64,000 nt of DNA from NCBI RefSeq assembly GCF_032854445.1, contig NC_088307.1:13778017-13842016 (forward strand), read 5' to 3'. The notes below the pieces were generated by a model. It was not told the origin of the DNA, searched no databases, and was given only the letters and a program-made list of their open reading frames with translations. Below are positions 25,862 through 35,110 of this stretch, in pieces; position 1 is the first letter of the stretch, and every line of letters begins with the position of its first letter. Source of the stretch: Liolophura sinensis (lineage: Eukaryota > Mollusca > Polyplacophora > Chitonida > Chitonidae). The translations under genes were made by a program, and so were the position numbers.

Positions 25862-26509
25862 ACTGAAGTATTAAACTGGCTGATAGATCATGGCGTAGAC
25901 TTGGCGAAGCGAAACCACGCCGGGAAGGAACCTCTCCACGTGGCCGCCACGTCATCAGTTGAGCTCGTGGACATTTTCGTCAACGCAGGGTGTGACGTAA
26001 ATGCACGTGATGACGTGAGTGGTTGCACTCCTCTCCATTTCGCCTGTGCCCGATGCTGTCCATCAACAATGGCTTATCTTCTCACCACTGGATCTAATAT
26101 CAATCTGATGAACTTTGACAACGAAACTCCTTTGCTCAAAGTTTTAAAATATGTTGATGGTTTTCTTGACACGCATTCAAGGACTCGCATGTGGATGGCC
26201 AGGTGTCTCGTCCACCTTGGCGGCCATCTTGGATTCCTTCACCAAGCTAAATACATCAGGAAACCAGCACATCGAAAATGTCTTGGACATTTCAGACATA
26301 TCGTTCACAGTTCAAGAGAAATCAGTTCGTTGCAACACAAGTCTCGTTTAGTGGTAAGAGAATGTCTTGGAAATTTGGGCCTGTCCAAAAACGTGGAAGC
26401 ATTACCCATTCCCCAAGATTTAAGACAATACATTATGTTCGCTGACACGCGAACTGTCCAGTTTCTGTGCAATATAGCGAGATCCAATCCAACAATGACA
26501 TTTTTGTAA
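25862..26509 (+). CDS. ASB-type ankyrin/SOCS-box protein, exon 2 (residues 167-381, stop)
   Basis: Begins ACTGAAGTATTAAAC after a TTTCAG acceptor and is in phase with exon 1. It completes ankyrin repeat 3 and adds at least two more with clear signatures (EPLHVAATSS and TPLHFACARC), then a linker. Residues 322-360 fit a SOCS box: an Elongin C-binding BC box starting SLQHKSRLVV and a Cullin5-type LPIP motif at 347-350, followed by LRQYIMF. The BC box carries serine where most family members have the conserved cysteine, and lysine just before it. About 20 residues follow the box, which usually lies at the very end. The stop TAA is 20 bases before a transposon-like element. Confidence 0.88.
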   Translation, partial: TEVLNWLIDHGVDLAKRNHAGKEPLHVAATSSVELVDIFVNAGCDVNARDDVSGCTPLHFACARCCPSTMAYLLTTGSNINLMNFDNETPLLKVLKYVDGFLDTHSRTRMWMARCLVHLGGHLGFLHQAKYIRKPAHRKCLGHFRHIVHSSREISSLQHKSRLVVRECLGNLGLSKNVEALPIPQDLRQYIMFADTRTVQFLCNIARSNPTMTFL

Positions 26510-26528
26510 TGTACTCCTTGTAATGACA

Positions 26529-27112
26529 TTTAAAGGAGAAGAAAACTTAAATGTCAAACAAATACCATTGAAAAGAGCATGTACTTCCTCGCAGGTGCAT
26601 GCCATAAAAATTTTAATATGTACCTCAAGTTGATAAATTATAAATAAAGTTAGCGCCAAACTCCGCTGTGGGCGACTCCATTTTGCCTAAGAACTAGTCC
26701 TGAAGTCTTCTGTGTCAGGAGGAGAATTGGCGTCGGAAACCGCCGAAGTGCAGTTCGTACATTTCCGGTAGACCTCTTTTTCCCACAAGGTAACGAACAG
26801 TACAGTTCGTTTTTCGCTTGACGATCGGGAAAGCGGAATGTTGGACGTAGGTTCCGAGTTTACACCAACAAGCCGGCAGTTTTAACGACTCTCACTGGCT
26901 GAGAGGAAACACACCCCCAGTAAAAAATAACAGGGTGTGAAAGATGGAGGACGCGATGGAGTTAGCGATTTATGCCAGCTTTGCTGTTTTCAGGCTTTAC
27001 GTGTTGCGAAAGGAAAAATCGCAAAATTATGCAGTAGGCACCACCAGACAGAAAAAAAATGTGCTTTTTTCAGCCTATAGTGTCATTGTTTGAAGTTTTC
27101 TTCTCCTTTAAA
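26529..27112. mobile_element. Non-autonomous DNA transposon with 20-bp perfect terminal inverted repeats
   Basis: The left end TTTAAAGGAGAAGAAAACTT (26529-26548) is the exact reverse complement of the right end (27093-27112). TTAA at both outer edges fits a TTAA target duplication as used by piggyBac-like elements, though it could belong to the repeat itself. The interior contains a 49-codon plus-strand frame beginning MEDAMELAIYASFAVF at 26944, with no recognised domain. There is no transposase. Confidence 0.85.
26643..26648 (+). terminator. Poly(A) signal AATAAA for the ASB-type gene
   Basis: First canonical hexamer after the stop at 26509, giving a 3' UTR of about 150 bases. It falls within the TIR element at 26529-27112. 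Confidence 0.6.
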
Positions 27113-27354
27113 GTATACGTACATTGTTAATTACTGGGAAAACTTGGAAACATTTGATACATAATGAGTATGTGGACGATGAATGTTGCGGAAATATAAG
27201 TTACATATATGACAATAAATTTAGTGAAAAAAAACTAAAAATGTATGCTGGTTCTAATTTTCAGTGTATAAGTTAAAAGCAGTTTTATACGGAATAACTG
27301 CGTCTTTTTGAGATTGATAGAGGTATATGAATATTATATGAAGTCCTCTTTTCC
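27113..27354. other. Intergenic, nothing recognised
   Basis: AT-rich, no frame or repeat identity seen. Confidence 0.5.
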
Positions 27355-27665
27355 TCCGGGCCCTGGTGCTTGTCAATTTCCGATGAAAGATGACAGTCGG
27401 GAGACGCGGGATCAAACCCAGGTTGGGTCATACCAAAGACTTTATAAATAGTACTTACTGCCAACTCGCTTGACGCTCATCACTGAGAGGCTGGAGCAAG
27501 GAGAGAAGGCTGGTTGGCCCGGTGTCAGCACTTTGGCGAAATGGACCCACCCTGTTGTATACAAGAGGACACAGTGTATATATATATGTACACGCACCTA
27601 ATGACTCCTCGTAGGGACCGTTAAATACGACGTTAAACCCCAAGCATTCATCCAATGAACGATGT
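27355..27665 (+). repeat. SINE family 2, plus orientation
   Basis: Contains GCGGGATCAAACCCAGG (B-box-like) near the left and the family's 3' end GACGTTAAACCCCAAGCATTC at the right. Confidence 0.7.
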
Positions 27666-27824
27666 TCTTTTGAGATCACTTGTCTTCTAACATTGTGACA
27701 TACTCTGTGTGTTAACCTTGTCTATGAATATGTGAGTTGACAATGAGTGGGGACCAACGAACTTGCCAAACGCAGATAAATTTGTTCCGGGCATCCCGAG
27801 TTTTCTTCACCTGTAAAACTGATC

Positions 27825-27885
27825 CTCGAGGAATAAGTACAAAAATATCTGAGTATGGCGTATAACTCCAATGAAATAAATTTTT
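27825..27885 (+). repeat. SINE family 1, 3'-tail fragment
   Basis: ATCTGAGTATGGCGTATAAC and CCAATGAAATAAAT match the end of the family. Confidence 0.6.
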
Positions 27886-27975
27886 TTTTACATCAAAACC
27901 ACGCACTTCTAACACGAAATTTCACTACCTGATTAGTATGTCTGTGATGATAGTTACCAAAGATGTGCATGCAGA

Positions 27976-28232
27976 CACACTCAAAATATAATTTTAATTA
28001 ATTTAAACAGAAAGTCTTTCTTTATTCTGTTATTATGGCATAACACTCAACATAATAACATCAACATGTTATATTCAACATAATATCACGCTAGTCTAAC
28101 AAAATTTTATGCTGAAATAATAGAATACTTTTGCTATAGTTTACATAATAACCTGCTGTTATAACAGAATAAATTCTAGCATCACTAAGAGAACAGAATA
28201 AAAGTTAAATATAAATTTTTTTTCTTAAAATA
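27976..28232. mobile_element. MITE-like element, copy 3
   Basis: Left end ACACTCAAAATATAATTT corresponds to the inverted right end of copies 1, 2 and 4; the interior includes AACAGAATAAATTCTAGCATC. The right end is degraded into a T-rich run. Confidence 0.75.
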
Positions 28233-28254
28233 TATAACGGGACATATTTCAGCA

Positions 28255-28450
28255 CGCATAAAAGTCACCATCAAATAACTTGCGCCTGATTGGTTAGAAT
28301 TGATAACATTACGGCGCTTTGTATAATCTCCACGAACACAATTTTTACTTAGCTTTAACTGCCATATCTCGGCGAGGCAACATCACAAAAACCAGAAAGG
28401 TATAGGATACTTTATGAATACAGAAATACATTTGGCTTAGTGTTGTATTT
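28255..28450. repeat. Diverged repeat of unknown type (copy 1)
   Basis: GCCTGATTGGTTAGAATTG through AGGATACTTTATGAATAC reappears with many changes at 29480-29690. Confidence 0.65.
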
Positions 28451-29479
28451 TCTTATAAGCATTATGCATGACCACAAGTGTGACATGTAAAGAGCCTCAG
28501 CCTACACTCGTCAAGCATCCAGCATATTCAAGGCCCAGATATGAAATGGTTTACGCGATTCTATCCCTTCTTATAAACTTAACCGAGCACACCGTTGAAC
28601 ATCAACCAGATGAATACATATACCTTAATGCACGTTGCAAATTCATCCCATTCATGAAGAACCCGAAATTTGATGGTGTTAGCCCTGAATGATACGCTTC
28701 GCTCTTTTATATTTACTATGGCGCTGTAGTAGGCCTAAATATGGCCTAAGACCCCCATTAATTGTCCTTAAGCGACAATGTTAACGTTTAGCACTGCAGC
28801 TCAGTGCCAAACATTCCGTGACCCATAAGCTTTGGTGCACACCTGGCCCAGTCTGTGAGAAAGAAGCCACAAAAATCTTGACTTAGGTTGACTGTCAAAA
28901 TCTGGAACTTTCTATGCCGGCAGCTGAGAGGGATGCCTAGCAATGCCAAGGGGACGTCACTCGCAGCCTCATCGTTACCTCTTACCTTGTGTCCTCTTGC
29001 CAACAATTTCAAACTGTCATCAATAAAGCTCATACCTCCTCAAAGTTTAGACAATTCCTAGCATTTTAATGCCTAGCATGCACCTGTCCCAAAAACAGAA
29101 GTTGTATAATGTGGTATTGAATCCTTATGAAAGAGCAAAGCATGGTCATCCAGGGCTACAGTGCTACCATTATTAAACAAAACGCGGACAACTGAATGCG
29201 TTGCTTTCTGGCGAGGACCAAATGGTGCCCACCTTCCAGACTATATTTACTTAAAAGAAAAGACAACAAATAATTTTACCTTATTTACTCCGAAAAATGG
29301 GTGTCAACATGCCTAAATAGTCAGAGCTATTTTGTTCTGACGTGTTCTGACATGGCCACGTGGTATGCCATGCTACAGAAAAACCGTAAATATACTTTCC
29401 CGTCATTCGTACCCTATACATGTATGGCTAACATGCCAAAGAGGGCTCGTATGTCGAAAGCGGAAACACCGGTGTTCTC
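28451..29479. other. Intergenic, no gene recognised
   Basis: Several open frames of 70-80 codons on both strands (for example 28468-28692 and 28788-29033) show no domain, splice pattern or codon bias that I would trust. Confidence 0.45.
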
Positions 29480-29690
29480 GGGTTATAGAGATAACCCCCG
29501 CCTGAGTGGTTAAAATTGATAACATGATGGCACTTTCGATTTTCTCAATGTACAAGATTTTGTGTACCGTATAGGCTTAAGCTGCGATATCTCGGATATC
29601 ACAAAAATAAAAAGGTTTTCATTTTAAACTTTATGTAGGATACTTTAATGATGCATATATACATTTGATTTAGTGATAAATGATCGCTAT
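29480..29690. repeat. Diverged repeat of unknown type (copy 2)
   Basis: Partner of 28255-28450; shared blocks are GCCTGAGTGGTTAAAATTG, GATATCTCGG and TAGGATACTTTA. Confidence 0.65.
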
Positions 29691-30059
29691 ACCAGACATG
29701 GGCGTGATCAAATTAGGCACACGAAATCGTAGCACTTGCAGCGGTTTTTGACTACAAAATGCGAAGTTGAATGAGACGCCTATTTCGACTTCCGGTAAGA
29801 AATGTCGTGTAGGCCAACATGTATGTGTAATTTAATAGGCAAGACATTTACAACAGAATGCAAGTTTTCAAGTTTGAAGCGGAATAGTTACCTAATAAAA
29901 CGCCTTTGAGGACTTCCTGGGGAAACTATCAGTGTACTGAATAGTGTCATAAACAACCCATAATGTCATAATTTGAAAGGAAATCCAAGTATCATACTTT
30001 ATTACATATCTTAATGTTGCTTTCTCAATGACTACAAAGGCTAACAACATTTCGAAAAC

Positions 30060-30200
30060 TATACCCAACAAAGGACCTCGTATATGGTAAGGCGAGGAAT
30101 CGGCCCCAGAGAAAGAAATTGTGCACCTTAAGAAGCGAAACTGACTGTATAGCTGTATGATTGACAGCTGTTGATGTCTTCGTATGACCACTACATTTTC
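30060..30200. repeat. Dispersed repeat, shared with 40232-40400 in inverted orientation
   Basis: GAGGAATCGGCCCCAGAG, CTTAAGAAGCGAAACTGAC and GATTGACAGCTG recur near 40280-40375 on the other strand; part also occurs at 39860-39895. Confidence 0.75.
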
Positions 30201-30399
30201 CAGATCTCCTTTGCTCTTTCCTGTCACATCATAAACGTGCAACCTAAAAACACCAAACATTCACTGAGGGAAAATAATATCATGTCTGTGTTAGCGCTGT
30301 ATAAGTCAAAATCGAAATAACGGTGGTCTACACCAATCAGGCTGAAGTATATTTGTGTGTATCAGACAGTGCAGACTGGAGAAAATCACTATACCACAA

Positions 30400-30457
30400 A
30401 TGTAACTTACTGAAAAATTCTTGAGTACCACATTGACACCAATCAAATAAATAAATA
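30400..30457 (+). repeat. SINE family 1, 3'-tail fragment
   Basis: AAAATTCTTGAGTACC through CACCAATCAAATAAATAAA. Confidence 0.8.
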
Positions 30458-30679
30458 CACTACAAATACATAAAACACGACGGACAACCACTTTCAGAAT
30501 TAAATTACGTACGATTTTGGTATAGCCATATGTTACATATAAGCATATCTTAATAATTATTGATTCTAATTTATGTTAACACTTATTTAATAAAAGCAGG
30601 CTTATATCTTTACTCACACAAAAGAAAAAAAAGGGCCACTAGGATCTGAACTTCTTTCAACAGCTATATCTGTTCTTAG

Positions 30680-30875
30680 TTTATTTGATTTGCGTTTTAC
30701 GCCGTACTCAGGAATATTTCACTTATACGATGGCGGTCAGCTTTATGGTGGAAGGAAACCTAGCAGATCCAGGAGGAAACCCACGACCATACGCAGGTTG
30801 CTGGTAGACCTAATGCACGACCGCAGAGGACGTCAACATGAGCTGGACTTGAACTCACAGCAACTGCATTGGTGA
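30680..30875 (-). repeat. SINE family 1, head-truncated
   Basis: TTATTTGATTTGCGTTTTACG through GAACTCACAGCAACTGC. The A-box part of the head is missing. Confidence 0.88.
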
Positions 30876-31095
30876 ACCTGTTCTTCACAATGACTTCGTT
30901 AATTCACTGCACTCGATGTATGAAAGATATCCTAGCGACTTTGGCAGAAAAATGAGAGGTGGACGAAACCGAAGTACGTAGCGTAGATCACCGACCATTG
31001 GCAAGTTACCAACGTAAGCAACTTTCCCACGTGTGACGTACAGATGTGACGTAAAGTGTATCAGTGGCAGACAAATGGTCTTCAACGATCGTTAC

Positions 31096-31243
31096 GCTCT
31101 GTCTTATTCAACATGGTACACTGTTAGTCTAATAGAACCTTTACGTAATGTAATGTGTGTGATATATAATAACAGAATACATTCTAACATCACTTAGGCA
31201 ACAGACTTTCTGTGAAAATTAACAGAATAATTTTTTGAGTGTA
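31096..31243. mobile_element. MITE-like element, copy 4, 5'-truncated
   Basis: Right terminus ACAGAATAATTTTTTGAGTGTA is nearly the same as copy 1; only part of the left half remains. Confidence 0.75.
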
Positions 31244-31254
31244 GGCTTTCCTAT

Positions 31255-31400
31255 ACAGGCCACGTGAGCATCGTCAACCGCTTATTGTAATCTAAGCTCC
31301 ACAAGCTTTGTGAGCTGGGGAGACAACAAATTCCATAGCTGGTTTTGAACCCGCACCTCGTGTGTCCTAGTGACTGAAAGGTAAGCACCATTAACCACTA
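31255..31400 (-). repeat. Possible tRNA-derived SINE fragment
   Basis: GGTTTTGAACCCGCACCTCG looks like the junction of a B box in reverse orientation, and GTGTGTCCTAG is shared with 18112-18130. Confidence 0.4.
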
Positions 31401-32459
31401 AATCAAGGACTGATGTTATGTCTTTACTGATTAACAAAACGCTCTGCGGTTCATCCTGACGAAAGCTTCACCTGGCAAATTTAAAATTGAATACCATTAT
31501 AAACGTCTTTCCAAAACTATTTTCAACGAAACAAAAGAAATTGACAGTTTAAGATTATAGATTTTTTATATTCCGTCCAGTCATTTATTAACAAGTACAG
31601 CTTTCCACGTAAATGCCAAAGAAAATAACCATGTCTAAAAATCATGTTTAAAGCTTCAAGACCATTTAAAATTTAATTAAAACGCTTAAAGAAAAAACAA
31701 GGCAAAGAAAGGGGTAACTTAAAAATGTGAAAACATATCATTAACTAAACGAAAACAAAGTACTCTGCATGTATCATAAAATGTCTTCTGCACAAAACTG
31801 CTTTCATTCGAGTTTGTACCCAACTGTTTATTTAAAAATAACGAAAACATAGTTTTGCTAAGCTAATGAACACAAAACATTGTTTCTTTTATAATTATCC
31901 TTTAAAACTAAAATATTCAATGTCTGATGATATTACATGAACCTTTATGCTGTTAAAGCAGAATTTCTACAGTCCATTCACACCCTGCGATTGTCGCATC
32001 AACTTGTCCAATTCTGCAAGAATAATGACAATTGGACAAGTCTTTCTCGAAAGCCGCAAGAGTTCAGACAATGCCATTTGTCAAAGGCTGCAAATCTAAG
32101 GAAATAGAGGATGTCCTATCTTCATTTGCCTAGTGGATTCAACATCTCAACACAACAACCATACAGTGTGAACACAGTTTGCGTTTCCCCAGACGAGCGG
32201 GGAGAAACTTTTTTACATTGCATTAAAGCATTATAACAATGATAAAGCATGTTTTCCAAAAGAGTAACTGGTACAAAAAAAAAAAGAAAAAAAAAAAAAA
32301 TCTTCGATGGAACTTTGTGATAGAAGATTTATAATTAATATAAAAGGACTATGGGAAGGAGTTGAGGGGAATAGGCGCTACAAAAGCAAGATAAAAAACA
32401 CAACCACTTCAAATCATACTGAATGAAAATATCAGACAATATATACAGAATAATTCCAT

Positions 32460-32640
32460 TTATATAAATATGGATAGAAATTAGGCCACAGGCCATGGGG
32501 TCAGTAGGATAGGACATATATAAATTAGGATAAAAGTTAGGCCACAGGCCATGGGGTCAGGATATATATAAATCAGAATAGAAATTACATCACAGGCCCT
32601 TTGGCCAGTAGGAAAAGAACATATATAAAAATACATACTG
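32460..32640. repeat. ~60-bp tandem repeat, 3 diverged copies
   Basis: Units contain TAGGCCACAGGCCATGGGG and ACATATATAAA. Confidence 0.8.
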
Positions 32641-33541
32641 TTAAATGAGCTGTACAAATATATAGATATATTGAATATAGATGAAAAACGACTGATTCCA
32701 GATATTAAGGCTAATACTTAGCAACAGATTAAAGGCATAGACTTCACACATTGCCATAGTAACAAGCGAGGTGTAAATTACTTCTTCAGGTGTGAATCCT
32801 AGCTCAGTCCCTATATCACCAAGTAATGTTAGACTGGAGTCAAAATTTTAATCTTTAAATATGGTATGTTCCTTTCTGTTATTTCAACTGAAATTTGTTG
32901 TACAATAACTTACTCAGAATTTACATTATCATGCAATATTTTGACCTTGTTACATCATAAATGAGAGTTTTAAACTGATCTGAAATTTTGACTTAAGTCT
33001 AAGATTGCTTTGTGACGCCAGGGCCAGATGCTCAGGTCTGGTGTAAGGCATGTTGTGAAATATGTCAGAAATCCCATCGCTGTCTCAAGTCTGAAACATA
33101 CATGACCCTACCTCAATATTCTCACACAAACTTACAAGATATTCAATTTTCAAAGGCAAAAAAAATAAGTATTTAAAGGTTCACAGGTTTAACATTAAAT
33201 GGTACTACAGAATTTACTATGGCACTATGCTGTCAAAAGAACCACATGGCCACCTATATGTATTCGGAGATCTCCATAACTTTTTACATCTTTTATAGAC
33301 ATTTTTCTCGAATTCTGCTTAAATGTATCAGACTGCAGAGAGTCTTAAGGCAAAGAAAATACTCGCACGATGTATATGTCAGATGAACTGCTATTAAATA
33401 CCTCCCGGGAAAATAGACCAGCAGATCTCAACAAATACCAGTCACACTACCATCTTTAGGTATCTGTCATAACCATTGCTTCGATGGGCTTCAACACCAA
33501 GTTATGGCCCAGACCAAGACAGGCTTTGCACCAGCCGAGTT

Positions 33542-33612
33542 TTGTCCAAGGGAAGATAACTCAGTGATACAGCCCGTTGAATAATACCTCTGAGTTATCT
33601 TCCCTTAGACAA
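33542..33612. other. Inverted repeat with 23-bp arms (hairpin)
   Basis: Arm TTGTCCAAGGGAAGATAACT (continuing CAG) at 33542-33564 pairs with 33590-33612 at 22 of 23 positions around a 25-base loop. A third, diverged arm is at 33746-33768. It would lie in the putative 3' UTR of the SLC44 gene. Confidence 0.85.
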
Positions 33613-34066
33613 CATCTAATTGGTGCTATGCATATCCTATTCAAGGGCTATAACTTTTTCTTCCCATTACGGATTGGTAGTTGTACTCGACCATATGCAA
33701 TAAACAGCCAATCATAAACAAGATAGGCCTAGCACCAGCTGAATGTTGTCTATGGGAAGTTAACTCAGTCATATAGCCCAATGATCACGTCCAAGGACCA
33801 TGGCTGTGTATTTTTTCCGCCTATTAAGGCTTTTTTCCCCTATTAAGGCTTGGTAGTTGTACTGGACTATATGCTTTATGTAGTCACACTGGCTTGTATA
33901 CGTATGGGTCCATTCAAGAATATGTAGTCAATTTTTACTTTCAGTCTATCTGCAACCTTTCATCCACAACTGGACTGACCACAAAATCACTGAAAATGAT
34001 ATAAATTCCAAAAACTGTAAATATGAGATGTGAATTAGTTCTGGCCAAATGATACACTTGGATTCA

Positions 34067-34144
34067 CTAACCAATGCCATTTTGACTAACCAATGCCATT
34101 TTGACTAACCAATGCCATTTTGACTAACCAATGCCATTTTGACT
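34067..34144. repeat. 19-bp tandem repeat, 4 copies
   Basis: Perfect units of ACTAACCAATGCCATTTTG. Confidence 0.95.
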
Positions 34145-35003
34145 GTAAATTTAGATGCATTAAATGCTGTTGAAATACTGACTGAGAACAAACACTAAAA
34201 CCAATGTATGTTTCACTTCAAGTAACACACTAGAATGGCTTGCCAATAATACTGGAAATTACACAAAGTTTGACATATCTTCTCAGTTCAACTGTCAAAT
34301 AGTATAAACTTGTTTTCATCCCATTCTACAGAGAGAGACTTTCTCTTTAAGAAAGGAATGCCTGCATACAGTCAAATAACACGAGCATGCTCAACATCTC
34401 AATCTTTCTCACTGGCTGAGACTTTACAAAAGGTTGATGTTTTTCTCGGTTCATAAAATCTTGACATGAGTACCATTAAAATCTCGCATCTTGTTCGCAG
34501 GTGACTGGGCAATAGGGACAAAAAAAATCACACTCCTTTAACTGTCTTTTAACAGCTGTAAAGGTTAGAATGTCCAGCATTCCATATTTTAAAATGTGCT
34601 TGCATAAAACTATCAAAATAAAGTTCAGTTTTTCCCACCCTACTTAAACGTTTTGGGTTTGTTTGACAAACACATTAGAGATACAGTTTAACTCACTAAG
34701 TACATGTACAAGCTAATGTATTTCTCTGTTTTCAAAATTCTGGTTATAAATTAACACAAGTAAACAGCCTTCCACATACCTGAACAATACAACAATACAA
34801 TAACCTTCCAAGAACATTCAGTGTCTCAAATCTTCAACAATATTTCTGACCTTAATGCTATAAAAACCTTAATTTGGTAATCACTCTAAAACTGCTCTCC
34901 AAACTGACGTCACAAAATAGCAGTTCCTTGCATGATCCACGATGGTTTACCACCAGCATGTTTCCAAAAGGTTTGTTCCCCTTCAAAACTCCTGGATCAT
35001 CTG

Positions 35004-35110
35004 TTATTCAGCCTTTGGCGTTTTGTTTTTCTTTCCCAGTATTTTCATCAATTCTTTGCTCATGTAGTAAGGTTTCTCTGGTGTCCCATCATGCCTTTCA
35101 AGATCCTCCA
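35004..35110 (-). CDS. SLC44-like exon 25: C-terminus and stop
   Basis: Encodes [20 protein letters not shown] and a lysine-rich end, stop TAA at 35006-35004. LEDLER.DG...(R/K)PY(F/Y)MS is the conserved SLC44 C-tail. Confidence 0.96.

Larger units (their letters stand above)
31584..35003 (-). other. Likely 3' UTR and downstream region of the SLC44 gene
   Basis: From the stop codon leftward, the first canonical AATAAA signals on the minus strand are at 31827-31832 and 31584-31589, suggesting a 3' UTR of up to about 3.4 kb. The stretch contains no SINE, unlike its surroundings, which fits transcribed non-coding sequence. Actual cleavage could be earlier at a variant hexamer such as ATTAAA near 32850. 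Confidence 0.4.
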
